DNA of 64,000 nt from an uncultured Azospirillum sp. (GTDB taxonomy: Bacteria > Pseudomonadota > Alphaproteobacteria > Azospirillales > Azospirillaceae). The translations under genes and the position numbers were made by a program. The stretch lies in contig NZ_CAMLJP010000005.1 in assembly GCF_946480385.1 (NCBI RefSeq), positions 52,239 through 116,238 on the forward strand. The letters are read 5' to 3'. Below, piece after piece: positions 26,101 through 35,349 of this stretch (position 1 is its first letter; every line of letters begins with the position of its first letter). The notes beneath the pieces are model-generated. The model saw nothing but the letters and a program-made list of their open reading frames with translations, was not told where the DNA came from and searched no databases.

Positions 26101-26592
26101 TCAGGCACCTTCCATCTCCGCATCGGGTTCCATGCCGCCGGACTCGTCGAAATAATCGCCGGCGACGTCCGGCCCCCATTCCTGGACCAGCGCCACCTTC
26201 TTCTGCTTCAGCACCTCCACCCGCTTTTCGGCGCGGGTGACCTCCATCCCGGCGACCAGCGGCGGGATGCCGTAATAGAGGCCCCAGCCGACGGCGGCGG
26301 CGCTGTACATCACCAGCCACGCCAGTGGGTCGGCGAACACCTTCGCGGCGGCACCGATGGTGTGCTGGTGCTTCCACAAATCGATGGCGAAGGGCATGCA
26401 GCCGCAGAAATTCAGCCCGCCGACGGTGATCGGCGCCGATTTGTCGGGGTCGCGGTCGACGACATAGGCGACGATGGTCGGGATCATGCCGATGCCGAAC
26501 AGGATGGTCGTCGGCAGCACGATCAGCGCCGCCGGGATGATCAGCAGGATCAGCGTGAGGCCGCCGCCCTTTTTTTTCTTCTTGCGCGCCAT
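26101..26592 (-). CDS. Membrane protein, partner of the pseudokinase gene
   Basis: 163 residues. Lysine-rich start (MARKKKKKGGG), a hydrophobic hairpin (about residues 12-45), a middle segment with a CGC pair (LNFCGCMPFAIDLW), another hydrophobic helix (WLVMYSAAAVGWGLYYGIPPLVAG), then a charged C-terminal tail. No known family recognised. Same strand and 21 bp downstream of the pseudokinase gene, so co-expressed. Confidence 0.78.
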   Translation of the reverse strand: MARKKKKKGGGLTLILLIIPAALIVLPTTILFGIGMIPTIVAYVVDRDPDKSAPITVGGLNFCGCMPFAIDLWKHQHTIGAAAKVFADPLAWLVMYSAAAVGWGLYYGIPPLVAGMEVTRAEKRVEVLKQKKVALVQEWGPDVAGDYFDESGGMEPDAEMEGA

Positions 26593-26613
26593 GGCGGTCC
26601 CCCCGTTTTCCGG

Positions 26614-28659
26614 TCAGAAGGCGAAGAACAGGATGATGCCGGCGACCAGCACCGTCGACAGCAGGCTGGACGCGATGGCGGCGACCTGCCGGCCCGACGT
26701 CTCGATGATGGAATTCCGGTCGGCGATGGTGTGCCGGATCTTGTCCATCTCCGCGTCGGCCTCGCGGTAGGCGATCTGCGCCGCCTCGAACTCCAGCCGG
26801 TCGCGGCGCAGCGATTCGGGATCGTCCACCACCTTCAGCAGCTCGGTCAGCCGGCCGTTGTGCGCGGCGACGTCCGCCATCTTGCGCACCTCCTGCTGCT
26901 GCGGCCGGTTGTGGAAGCGACGGAAGGCGGGGTCGAGCAGAGCGACCACCCAGCTGGCCAGATGGGTCAATCCATCGACCCCGGTGCGGGCCTGGATGTC
27001 GGACAGGATGGTCAGCATGGCGATGACGCGCCGCATCGGCTCTACCCCGCTGCCGAGCTGGGTGTAGAGCAGCTCGTCGCCGCGCTTGTGGCGGGCGCCC
27101 AGGAAGGCGGCGATCTGGCGGTCGATGGGGTCCCTGTGCCGCTCGCCCCCCGCGGCGATCCAGTCCAGCGCCCGGAGCAGCTCGGCGGGCGAGGTCGGCA
27201 GCTGCTTGGCGACCAGGCTGCTCATGCAGGGCATGGTCGGGTTCATCTCGTACAGCACGCGCTCCACCCCCAGCCCGTGGCTGGAGCGGTCGAGGAAGCC
27301 GCGCAGCTGGTCGAAGGTCTGCACCAGCGGCACGAATTCCGGTTTGAAGTCGGACTGGACGTTGACCCAGAACATCGGCAGCTGGTTGGCGATCACCTCC
27401 GCCACAGCCTGGGGGGATTCGCCGCGCATGAAGGCGTCGGCCAGCATGGTGGCGATGCCGTCCGGCATCATCGCCCGGCCGCGATAGCGGATGGGAGCGG
27501 CGGGGTCGAGCGCGATGCAGACGCGGGCGACCAGCCGGTCGCCCTGGGTGCCGCCCTTGCCGCTGGAGGCGGTCTGGATGGCGTTGTTGACAGCCTCCGC
27601 CCGCACGTCGTCGCCCATCGACCGGCGCAGCCACTTGTCCAGTTCGCCGCTTTCGATGACGGAGGCGGCGGCGGGGGCATGGCGGGCGAAGGCGCGGGCC
27701 AGCGTGCGGCAATGCCAGTATTCCGACCCCTGGAATTCCAGCGGCCGGGCGGCGCGGCGGGAAATCTGCGGCTGTTTCGGGCTGAGCCGGCGGCCGGCCA
27801 CCCACAAATCGAGGTCGTTCAGGGTCCAGCGCTGCTTGGGATCGTCCACCAGCAGGCCGCGCACCACCTCGTTGATCGCCAGCGGCAGCCGGTGCTGCTG
27901 GACCAGCGCCGGATAGGATCCGCGCTCCAGCTTCGCCTGCAGCACCGCCTCGTCGTCCAGGCCGGACAGCGGGTTGCGGCCGAGCGCCAGGATCAGCAGG
28001 GTGACACCCAGCGAATAGAGGTCATCGGCCATGGTGCCGGTGCCGCGCCCGGCCGGGTTGGCCATGCCGCGCTCGATCGTCTCCAGCAGGACCGGCTGGC
28101 CGTAGCCGGGCTGCGCCGACACGCAGTCGCCCAGCATCAGCCCGCCGCCGGCGAGATCGCGGTAGAACAGGTTGGTCGGGCGGATCGCGCCGTGGACGAC
28201 GCCGCGGCTCGACAGTTCCTTCAGCGCCGAGACCAGCGGGTGGATGATCTGCCGGGTCAGCTGGTCTTCCGGCATCGGGTCCAGCGTGTCGGTCAGCGAG
28301 CCCATCAGCCGCTTGCCGCCCGGCCGTTCGAACACCAGGCAATAGCGCCGCCCGCGGTCCTGCGGCCAGTCCACCAGCCCCCAGTCGAGCAGCCGCATGT
28401 GGGTGGCGTTGTCGAGACTGCCGACGGTGGAGCAGATGTCCATCCGCGGCAGGATCGAGGCATGGCAGATGATGGCGAAGGGCTCGATCCGCTTTTCGCG
28501 CAGAGCCTTGGCGGTGAAGGCGTTGCCGCCGACGGCGTTCAGCAGCGGGATCGGCGCGCCGGGCTGGATTTCGTAGCGTTCAGCGAGCTTGACCGGTTCG
28601 GCGTTCGCCATCGCCGCCGTGGCGGCTCCCATCGTAGCGGTCTGAGCATCGGATGGCAT
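26614..28659 (-). CDS. Tail-anchored protein-kinase-like (pseudokinase) protein
   Basis: 681 residues. Residues about 30-310 follow the order of a Ser/Thr kinase fold: YCLVFERPGG (hinge), HGAIRPTNLF at 156-165 where kinases have HRDLKPxN, LGDC at 176-179 in place of DFG, and ADDLYSLGVTLL (subdomain IX). The glycine loop, VAIK lysine and catalytic Asp are not recognisable, so phosphotransfer is unlikely. A long unassigned helical region follows, ending in a single membrane helix (about 659-681), which predicts a cytoplasmic tail-anchored protein. Probably a scaffold or sensor with the next gene product. Confidence 0.82.
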   Translation of the reverse strand: MPSDAQTATMGAATAAMANAEPVKLAERYEIQPGAPIPLLNAVGGNAFTAKALREKRIEPFAIICHASILPRMDICSTVGSLDNATHMRLLDWGLVDWPQDRGRRYCLVFERPGGKRLMGSLTDTLDPMPEDQLTRQIIHPLVSALKELSSRGVVHGAIRPTNLFYRDLAGGGLMLGDCVSAQPGYGQPVLLETIERGMANPAGRGTGTMADDLYSLGVTLLILALGRNPLSGLDDEAVLQAKLERGSYPALVQQHRLPLAINEVVRGLLVDDPKQRWTLNDLDLWVAGRRLSPKQPQISRRAARPLEFQGSEYWHCRTLARAFARHAPAAASVIESGELDKWLRRSMGDDVRAEAVNNAIQTASSGKGGTQGDRLVARVCIALDPAAPIRYRGRAMMPDGIATMLADAFMRGESPQAVAEVIANQLPMFWVNVQSDFKPEFVPLVQTFDQLRGFLDRSSHGLGVERVLYEMNPTMPCMSSLVAKQLPTSPAELLRALDWIAAGGERHRDPIDRQIAAFLGARHKRGDELLYTQLGSGVEPMRRVIAMLTILSDIQARTGVDGLTHLASWVVALLDPAFRRFHNRPQQQEVRKMADVAAHNGRLTELLKVVDDPESLRRDRLEFEAAQIAYREADAEMDKIRHTIADRNSIIETSGRQVAAIASSLLSTVLVAGIILFFAF

Positions 28660-28772
28660 GGACGGCGTATCCCCGGGGCGTGCGAATGTGCGCAGGCCTT
28701 AGGTGGCGTGAAAAGGGCAAACAAACCCTTAACGTGCGCGTGCGTAACACTATCGGATTGGACAAGAAAGGA

Positions 28773-28800
28773 AAACCCCCGCCGGTAAGGGCGGGGGTTT
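28773..28800. terminator. Bidirectional terminator downstream of porin
   Basis: Stem CCCCCGCC / GGCGGGGG flanked by AAAA and TTT, so it can act on both strands. It lies 45 bp after the porin stop on the minus strand. Confidence 0.8.
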
Positions 28801-28844
28801 GCCGGATGATGGGGATGTTGTCCTCCGCCTGTGCCGTGCGGACG

Positions 28845-30059
28845 TCAGAACGCCAGGATCGAGCGCAGCAGGACGACGTTCGCCTTGTCGTCCAGGCTGC
28901 CGACCTCGCCCTTGGTGTCGACATAGTCGTACTGGGCCTGCAGGGTCAGACCCGGAGCGACGGTGTAGCCGACCCCGACCTCGTAGACGTTGACGTGGCG
29001 GCTGCCCTCGGTATCGGTGCGGCCGGCGTCGGCGCCGAACTTGTAGTTGGCCCCGACGGCGAGCGGCCCGGAGACATATTGGATGCCGGCGGTCCAGTTG
29101 CGCTGCGCCTCGGTGACGGGCGCCCCGCCCCCGGCGGTGGAGAAGGACTGGCGTTCGCCCGAGCAGTTGTAGTCGGTGTAGCTGCCGCCGACGGAGAAGC
29201 CGGCATAGCCGATCATGACGCCGGCCTGCCAGCCGCTCAGGTCGTTGTAGCCGATCCCGGAGGTGTCGGCGACCGCATTGCCGCCCATGTAACCGGCGCT
29301 GGCCTTGATCGAGACGCCGGCGAAGCTGTCGCTGTAGTTCGCGCCGACCTCCCAGATGTCTTTGAAGCTGCCGGTTCCCATGATGTTGGACGTGCCGCTC
29401 GCCGCGAACTGCGACCGGTTGACGTCGGTGTTGCTGCTGTCGTTGCGTGGGGTGTAGCTGGCGCCCACCTGCAGACCGGCGAGACGCGGCGAGAAATAGG
29501 CGATCTTCGTCGCGTTGGCCTCGACGGCCAAGGCCGGATAGAGAATGCTGTTGCGGGTGGTCTGAGCCGCGCCGAACGCCAGGGAACCGGCCGTCGTGCC
29601 ATTGATGGTGTTGTTCGGGCCGACCCAGAAAATGGGCTGCTCGACGAACACCGACACGTAATCGGACGGCGCGGAGACGTAGGTCTCGTCGCTGAAGGAA
29701 TTGGTGACGCCGGCGCGGATCTGGCCGAAGGCGCCCTGCGCGAAGATATAGGCGCGGTCGGCGTCAATGGTGCGGTTGTTGTTGGCGCCGCTGTTGGCGC
29801 GCAGACGCATGCGGGCGCCATATTCCAGGCCGTTATCGGCCTTGGCCGACGGGACGACGTTCAGGCGGAGCCGGTTGCGGAACTCGGTCGACCGGGTACC
29901 GGCGTCGAGGTCCTGGCCCACATAGCCGGCTTCGAAATAGGCGTCGCCGCCGATTTTGACTTCAAACTTGGCCTGGGCATTGGCCGTGCCGGCGCCCGTC
30001 GCGAGAGTGACCGCGGCGCAGCCTGCCAGCAGATAACGATTCACAGCTTTAGACTCCAT
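28845..30059 (-). CDS. Outer-membrane porin
   Basis: 404 residues. Signal peptide cleaved after ANA (residue 28). Beta-barrel pattern throughout (KFEVKIGGDAYFEAGY at the start) and C-terminal phenylalanine (LLRSILAF), the recognition signal for outer-membrane assembly. Resembles Gram-negative general-diffusion porins of alphaproteobacteria. It is downstream of the FecBCD-like genes on the same strand with a 99-bp gap, so it might be co-regulated; a TonB receptor would have been expected there instead. Confidence 0.9.
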   Translation of the reverse strand: MESKAVNRYLLAGCAAVTLATGAGTANAQAKFEVKIGGDAYFEAGYVGQDLDAGTRSTEFRNRLRLNVVPSAKADNGLEYGARMRLRANSGANNNRTIDADRAYIFAQGAFGQIRAGVTNSFSDETYVSAPSDYVSVFVEQPIFWVGPNNTINGTTAGSLAFGAAQTTRNSILYPALAVEANATKIAYFSPRLAGLQVGASYTPRNDSSNTDVNRSQFAASGTSNIMGTGSFKDIWEVGANYSDSFAGVSIKASAGYMGGNAVADTSGIGYNDLSGWQAGVMIGYAGFSVGGSYTDYNCSGERQSFSTAGGGAPVTEAQRNWTAGIQYVSGPLAVGANYKFGADAGRTDTEGSRHVNVYEVGVGYTVAPGLTLQAQYDYVDTKGEVGSLDDKANVVLLRSILAF

Positions 30060-30158
30060 GACGACGGTTTCAACGAAGATTGGACAGAGAAAATCCCGGG
30101 GGAGCCGGTTCGGCGCCCTCCGGCCTGCTTGGCAGGCGCGTCCATTGCTCAACGGAAG

Positions 30159-30920
30159 TCAGCGCAGGTAATGGATGTGGGGCCGCGCGTGATGGGCGGA
30201 TGTTTCGACGCGCGCCTCGATCGAGAAGACATCCCGCAGCAGGTCCTCGGTCAGCACCTCGTCCGGTGACCCGGTCGCGACGATCCTGCCCTGCTTCAGG
30301 ACGACCAGCCTGTCGCAGAACATGGCGGCGTGGTTGAGATCATGCAGCGCGGTGATGCTGGTGATGGCGAGTTCTGAAACCAGCTTCAGCAGACCGATCT
30401 GGTGCTGGATATCGAGGTGGTTGGTCGGCTCGTCGAGGATCAGTTCCTTCGGCGTCTGCGCCAGCGCCCTGGCGATATGGGCGCGCTGCTTTTCGCCGCC
30501 CGACAGGCTGTGCCAGAAGTCATTGCGCTTCGCCGCCATGCCCGCCTTGACCAGCGCATCCTCGACCGCCTCCTCGTCGGCCGGCGACCAACCGGAGAAC
30601 AGGGAACGGTGGGGGAAGCGGCCGAGCTTCACGACGTCGATGACCCTCAGGCTGGCGTTCGTCGTCGCATGCTGCTCGACGAAGGCGACACGCTGGGCGA
30701 CGGATCGGCGCGGGATGGTCCGCAGATCGGTGCGGTCGAGCAGGACCCGGCCGGCTTGCGGCTGTTTCAGCCCGGCGAGCAGGCGCAGGAGCGAGGTCTT
30801 GCCGGACCCGTTCGGTCCGAGCAGCCCCAGCATCTCGCCCGGACGGGCCTCCAGCGAGACGGCGTCGAGCACGGTCTTCCCGCCGATTCCCCATGTGAGA
30901 TTTTCGGTCTTGAAGCTCAT
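30159..30920 (-). CDS. Iron-siderophore/cobalamin-type ABC transporter ATPase (FecE-like)
   Basis: 253 residues. Walker A GPNGSGKTS, signature LSGGEKQRAHIARAL, Walker B ELILDEPTNHLD, H-loop ALHDLNHA: the FecE/BtuD pattern. ATG 30920 overlaps the permease stop (ATGA). Energises import with the upstream permease and binding protein. Confidence 0.92.
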   Translation of the reverse strand: MSFKTENLTWGIGGKTVLDAVSLEARPGEMLGLLGPNGSGKTSLLRLLAGLKQPQAGRVLLDRTDLRTIPRRSVAQRVAFVEQHATTNASLRVIDVVKLGRFPHRSLFSGWSPADEEAVEDALVKAGMAAKRNDFWHSLSGGEKQRAHIARALAQTPKELILDEPTNHLDIQHQIGLLKLVSELAITSITALHDLNHAAMFCDRLVVLKQGRIVATGSPDEVLTEDLLRDVFSIEARVETSAHHARPHIHYLR

Positions 30921-31957
30921 GACGCACGCTGGAACCGATAGAGGATGACCGAAAAGAAGGGCACGCCGACCAGTGCCGTGACGACGCCGACCGGCAGCAC
31001 CTGCTGCGGGATCAGGACGCGGGACGCAATGTCGGCCGCCACCATGAAGATCGCGCCGGCGATGGCGCAGGCCGGCAGCAGCCGGACGTGCATCGGACCG
31101 ACGAGGGATCGGGCGGCATGCGGCACGACAAGGCCGACGAAACCGATCGAGCCGACCATGCTGACGACGGTCGCCGTCATCAGGGCGGTCAGGGCGAAGA
31201 GCAGGAGCCGCGCCCGGCCGACATCGACGCCGAGCGCCGCAGCCGCCTCGTCGCCGAAGGCGAAGGCGTCGAGAATCCGTGCGGCGAGCAGACAGGCCAC
31301 CAGTCCGCCGCTCACCACGATGGCGACCAGCATGAACTCCGGCCAGCGCGCACCGCTGAAGCTGCCGAGCAGCCAGAACATGACGTCGCGCGCCTGCTGC
31401 GCATTGCCCGAGGTCGTCACGATGTAGGAGGTCGCCGCGTTGAACAGCTGGGAGGCGGCGACGCCGGCCAGGATCGTGCGGTCGGCGCCGCCGCGCGTGC
31501 CGTTCGACAGCAGTGCCACGAAGAGGAAAGCGGCGAAGGCGCCGGTGAAGGCGCCCATCGACAGCGAGACGGCGCCGGCCCCGATGCCGAGGATGACGAT
31601 TGCGACGGCGCCGGTGGAGGCACCGGCCGAAATGCCGAGCACATAGGGCTCGGCGAGCGGGTTGCGCAGAAGCGACTGCATGATCGCTCCCGACAGCGCG
31701 AGGCCAGCGCCGCAGAAGGCCGCGACCAGCGCGCGGCTGAGCCGGTAGTCCCAAATCACCGTCTCATGGATGCGGCTCAGTTCGACCGACGTCCAGCCCA
31801 GACGGTTGGTCACGGCGTAGAGGGTGGTCGAGAGCGGGATCGGCAGGTCGCCGATGCCCACGCTGATCGCGATGACGAGCGCGACCGCCGCCAGGGAGGC
31901 AACGATCATGCCCCCCAGAACGGTCGAGCGCCCGAACGACTGCCATGTGCCCGTCAC
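30917..31957 (-). CDS. FecCD-family ABC transporter permease
   Basis: 346 residues, about ten membrane helices. Family motifs: DYRLSRALVAAFCGAGLALSG, NPLAEPYVLGISAGAS, GSIGFVGLVVPHAARSLVG and a C-terminal PFFSVILYRFQR. The GTG start at 31957 overlaps the binding-protein stop (GTGA); the next ATG would remove conserved N-terminal sequence. Confidence 0.9.
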   Translation of the reverse strand: MTGTWQSFGRSTVLGGMIVASLAAVALVIAISVGIGDLPIPLSTTLYAVTNRLGWTSVELSRIHETVIWDYRLSRALVAAFCGAGLALSGAIMQSLLRNPLAEPYVLGISAGASTGAVAIVILGIGAGAVSLSMGAFTGAFAAFLFVALLSNGTRGGADRTILAGVAASQLFNAATSYIVTTSGNAQQARDVMFWLLGSFSGARWPEFMLVAIVVSGGLVACLLAARILDAFAFGDEAAAALGVDVGRARLLLFALTALMTATVVSMVGSIGFVGLVVPHAARSLVGPMHVRLLPACAIAGAIFMVAADIASRVLIPQQVLPVGVVTALVGVPFFSVILYRFQRAS

Positions 31958-32979
31958 TTCAGCAACCCGAGCGCCTTCAGTTGCGCGGCCACCTGTTCGG
32001 CACCATAGAGGGTGCGAACGGTCGGATTCATCGCCTGGCCGTCCATGACGACGATCGCCTTGTTCTTGACCGCGGGCATCTGGCTGACCGCCGGATCGGT
32101 GGTCAGGAACCTGATCTTGGCCTCGGGCTTGTCGAGTTCCCACCTGTTGCGGTCGAGGCTGGCGACGACGATAACGTCGGGATTGGCGGCCATGATGCCT
32201 TCCCAGCCCAGCGTCGGCCACTCGGACTCCGACGTGATGGCATTCGTGCCGCCAAGCAGGTCGGCGATGAATCCGGAGGCGCCATTCCTACCGCCGAGAT
32301 AGGCGTCGGCGGATGGGGTCGGGCTGGAGAACCAGAAGACGTAGGAGAGCTTGCGGGCGTCCTTCGGAACGATGGCGCGGAGTGCCGCCTCGCGAGCCTT
32401 GAAATCGGCGATCAGTGCCTGGCCACGGTCGGCGACATCGAAGATCCGGGACAGCTCGTCGATCTCCCGATAGAGCTGATCCATGCTCCACAGCTGCGAC
32501 CGGCTGCCATACGCATCCTTGGAATTCCGGGTGTCGAGGCATGTGCTGGGCGACAGGTAGGTCGGGACGCCGACCCTGTCGAAATCCTCGCGCTTGGCGA
32601 CCTTGCTGTTCGGACCGAGCAAGACCGGCAGCGCCGCCGCCACGAAATCCGGGTTCTCGACAAGGATCGATTCGAAGGTCGGAAACTCGACGGTCAGCAG
32701 CTTGACCTTCGCGTTCGCCTCGACAAGCTGGGGCAGAACCTTGCTGGGCCAGAAGGCGGTGCCGACCATCCTGTCCTGAAGTCCAAGGAGAAGGAGGATT
32801 TCCGCGCTGTTCTGGCCGAGGCCGATCGCCCGCTGCGGAGCCTTCTGGATGGTGACCTGCGCGCCGCAATTCTCGATGGTCAGCGGATAGTGCGTCGTGC
32901 CGGCCAGGGACGGTGTCGCGGCAAGACCGGCCGCCGCCAGCAGGACGGACGCGGTCAGGATCGATTTTACGAGCTTCAT
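31954..32979 (-). CDS. Iron-chelate-type ABC transporter substrate-binding protein (FecB-like)
   Basis: 341 residues. Signal peptide ending SLA (about residue 26), then type III periplasmic binding protein features: PQRAIGLGQNSAEILLLLGL, LVENPDFVAAALPV, GWEGIMAANPDVIVV. Ligand not deducible; ferric siderophore, haem or corrinoid are all possible. First gene of binding protein-permease-ATPase. A Fur-box-like sequence lies about 360 bp upstream. Confidence 0.9.
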   Translation of the reverse strand: MKLVKSILTASVLLAAAGLAATPSLAGTTHYPLTIENCGAQVTIQKAPQRAIGLGQNSAEILLLLGLQDRMVGTAFWPSKVLPQLVEANAKVKLLTVEFPTFESILVENPDFVAAALPVLLGPNSKVAKREDFDRVGVPTYLSPSTCLDTRNSKDAYGSRSQLWSMDQLYREIDELSRIFDVADRGQALIADFKAREAALRAIVPKDARKLSYVFWFSSPTPSADAYLGGRNGASGFIADLLGGTNAITSESEWPTLGWEGIMAANPDVIVVASLDRNRWELDKPEAKIRFLTTDPAVSQMPAVKNKAIVVMDGQAMNPTVRTLYGAEQVAAQLKALGLLK

Positions 32980-33278
32980 GAGAAGGGTCCAGGCCGGGGA
33001 GTCGTGACGGCGCGCCGCCTGCAGGGTCTGCCGCTTGCGCGATGGGCCATCAGCTGGGAGGGGCGAATCTCGCTTGGCGTATAGAACCGACAGTGTCGAT
33101 GAAATAGCTGGTCGAAAAGATCAGGGAAACCGCAGCAAGGAACGGCGATCGGGCCAATCAATATGCAATCGGTTTCGCGCCATGGAACGGTCAATGCCCG
33201 TTGGTAATTCTGTCATCTTCAGCCAAGCCTGGTCTTTCAATTCACCGGAGGCATTCCATAGAGATGTCGCCCGGTGTT

Positions 33279-33294
33279 CTGTATCAGAATACAG
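33279..33294. promoter_or_regulatory. Palindrome CTGTAT-CAGA-ATACAG
   Basis: A perfect 6+6 bp inverted repeat with a 4-bp spacer, 44 bp from the Fur-like site on the binding-protein side, next to ATATATCAAT (minus strand), a possible -10. Regulator unknown. Confidence 0.4.
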
Positions 33295-33337
33295 GGATTG
33301 ATATATGAAACCCTCTTCCGGTCGGCCGAGGCTTGCG

Positions 33338-33353
33338 AATGATAACGATTGTC
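33338..33353. promoter_or_regulatory. Fur-box-like sequence
   Basis: AATGATAACGATTGTC matches 13 of 16 positions of the core of the classical Fur box (AATGATAATCATTATC). It would fit iron control of the FecBCD-like operon, which starts about 360 bp away on the minus strand with nothing between. Alphaproteobacteria often use Irr/RirA instead, so the regulator is uncertain. Confidence 0.5.
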
Positions 33354-33414
33354 GTTTGCAAGTCAACGGTCAATCTGGTCGGCCTGCAAGTCCCGCCTGC
33401 TGCCACCGGAGAAC

Positions 33415-33449
33415 CCAAAAAAGAAGGGGCCGCTTTCCAGCGGCCCCTT
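33415..33449 (-). terminator. Rho-independent terminator of phaC
   Basis: Minus strand: 10-bp stem AAGGGGCCGC / GCGGCCCCTT with a 6-base loop, followed by CTTTTTT. It is 65 bp downstream of the phaC stop. Confidence 0.85.
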
Positions 33450-33513
33450 GGCGATCTCTTGCACGATCCCCCTCGCCCGCAAAGGAAGAGGGGGAGTCTC
33501 TGCGATCGAACGC

Positions 33514-35349
33514 TTACCCGTTCTTGACCTTGACGTAGGATCCCGGCGCGTCTTCCAGGGCGGGCAGGGCGCCGTCGCCGGGCTGGCGGGCGGGAACCTT
33601 GCCGTTGGCGTACTGGCCGACCCACTTGTTCCATTCCGGCCACCAGGAGCCGGGGGTCTGGGTCGCCTTCTCCAGCCACTCGTCGGAGGTCTTGGCCAGC
33701 TTGTCGCTGGTCCAGTAACAGTACTTGTTGGCCGCCGGCGGGTTGACGACGCCGGCGATGTGGCCCGACGCGCCGAGCACGAACTTCACCGGGCCGCTGA
33801 ACAGCTGGGCACCGCTGTAGGTGCTCTTCCACGGCGCGATGTGGTCCTCGCGGGCCGACAGGAACAGCGTCGGGACCTTGACCTTGCCGAGGTCGATCGG
33901 CACGCCCTTCAGCGTCACCGCCCCCGGCTGCGCCAGCATGTTCTTCTGGTACATGTTGCGCAGATAGAAGCTGTGCATCGCCGCCGGCATGCGGGTGCTG
34001 TCGCCGTTCCAGTACAGCAGGTCGAACGGGAACGGGTCCTTGCCCAGCAGGTAGTTGTTGACGACGAACGACCAGATCAGGTCGTTGGCGCGCAGCATGT
34101 TGAAGGTGGTCGCCATCTTGGAGCCGTCGAGATAGCCCTGCTCGGCCATCTGCCCTTCGATGAAGGTCAGCTGCTCCTCGTCGATGAAGACCGACAGCTC
34201 ACCGGCCTCGGTGAAGTCCAGCATGGTGGTGAAGAAGGTGGCCGACTTGATGCGGTCGTCCTTCTTGGCCGCCATGTAGGCCAGCGTGGAGGCCAGCAGC
34301 GTGCCGCCCAGGCAATAGCCGATGGCGTTGACGTCCTTCTCGCCGGTCGCCTTCTCGATGGCGTCCAGCGCCGCCAGCGGGCCTTCGACCATGTAGTCCT
34401 CGAAGCCCTTGGCCGCCAGCGTCTCGTCCGGGTTGACCCAGGACAGGACGAAGACGGTGTGGCCCTGGTCGACCGCCCACTTGATGAAGCTGTTCTTCTC
34501 GCGCAGGTCGAGGATGTAGAACTTGTTGATCCAGGGCGGCACGATCATCAGCGGACGCTTGTTCACGTCCGGCGTGGTCGGCGTGTACTGGATCAGCTGC
34601 ATCAGGCTGGTCTGGAAGACAACCTTGCCCGGCGTGACCGCGATGTTCTTGCCCAGCTGGAAGGCGTCGTAGTCGGTCATGGAGATGCGCAGCTCACCCT
34701 TGCCGCGCTCCAGATCCTTCAGCAGATGCTCCAGCCCCTTGACCAGATTCTCGCCGCCGCTCTCGATGGTCGCGCGCAGCACCTCCGGGTTCGTCATGAC
34801 GAAGTTGGAGGGCGCCATCGCGTCGACGAACTGGCGGGTGTAGAAATCGACCTTCTTGGCGGTGTGGTCGTCCAGCCCGTCGACCTGATTGACGGTCGAC
34901 TGCATCCACCGGGCGCTCAGCAGGTAGGACTGCTTGATGAAGTCGAACAGCGTGTTCTCGTCCCAGGCGGCATCCTTGAAGCGGCGGTCGTCCTTGGCGG
35001 GCGCGATGACCGGCTGCGTCTCCTGCCCGAAGAAGCGCTGGGTGGTGCGCTGCCACAGGGTCAGGTAGTCCTGCCACAGCGACATCTGCGCCTGCATGAG
35101 CTTGGCCGGGTCGGCCATCATGCGGGTGGTCATCTCGAGGAAGGCATGGCCGACGCCCATCGGATCCGGGCTCTTCGGGCCGGCGCCGTCGGAGGCCTGG
35201 CGCGCGAGGAATTCGGAGACCAGCCGCTGGCTCTGTTCGGCGATGCGGGTCATCGCCCGCGACATCTCGACCGGGTCGGGAAGCTTGACGTCGGGCACCT
35301 GGGGGGAAGCCGGGTTGGAAGCCTGAGGGGGGGCCTTGGTCTCGGCCAT
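33514..35349 (-). CDS. phaC: Class I polyhydroxyalkanoate synthase
   Basis: 611-residue polymerase that joins 3-hydroxyacyl-CoA units into PHA granules. Lipase-like box GYCLGG with the catalytic cysteine near residue 346, aspartate in SAREDHIAPW and histidine in GASGHIAG. Long N-terminal region and W-rich C-terminus (GSWWPEWNKWV) fit class I. ATG 35349 has AAGGA 9 bp upstream; a GTG two codons earlier is less well placed. No phaA/B or phaR adjacent. Confidence 0.95.
   Translation of the reverse strand: MAETKAPPQASNPASPQVPDVKLPDPVEMSRAMTRIAEQSQRLVSEFLARQASDGAGPKSPDPMGVGHAFLEMTTRMMADPAKLMQAQMSLWQDYLTLWQRTTQRFFGQETQPVIAPAKDDRRFKDAAWDENTLFDFIKQSYLLSARWMQSTVNQVDGLDDHTAKKVDFYTRQFVDAMAPSNFVMTNPEVLRATIESGGENLVKGLEHLLKDLERGKGELRISMTDYDAFQLGKNIAVTPGKVVFQTSLMQLIQYTPTTPDVNKRPLMIVPPWINKFYILDLREKNSFIKWAVDQGHTVFVLSWVNPDETLAAKGFEDYMVEGPLAALDAIEKATGEKDVNAIGYCLGGTLLASTLAYMAAKKDDRIKSATFFTTMLDFTEAGELSVFIDEEQLTFIEGQMAEQGYLDGSKMATTFNMLRANDLIWSFVVNNYLLGKDPFPFDLLYWNGDSTRMPAAMHSFYLRNMYQKNMLAQPGAVTLKGVPIDLGKVKVPTLFLSAREDHIAPWKSTYSGAQLFSGPVKFVLGASGHIAGVVNPPAANKYCYWTSDKLAKTSDEWLEKATQTPGSWWPEWNKWVGQYANGKVPARQPGDGALPALEDAPGSYVKVKNG

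Larger units (their letters stand above)
32980..33413. other. Long upstream region of the iron importer (no gene recognised)
   Basis: About 430 bp between the binding-protein start and the phaC terminator. Composition is less GC-rich than the neighbourhood. It holds a Fur-box-like sequence and a CTGTAT-N4-ATACAG palindrome. No convincing gene, and no cobalamin-riboswitch core was found when looking for one. Confidence 0.5.

Noticed and set aside
32980..33340. Possible cobalamin riboswitch upstream of the iron/B12-type importer
   Set aside because: The conserved B12-box core elements were not found on the minus strand; only loose fragments resembling them are present.
33468..33494. CCCCTCGCCCGCAAAGGAAGAGGGGG resembling the ends of the palindromic element
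   Set aside because: Too short and imperfect to be called a third copy; could be a chance pyrimidine/purine-rich stretch.
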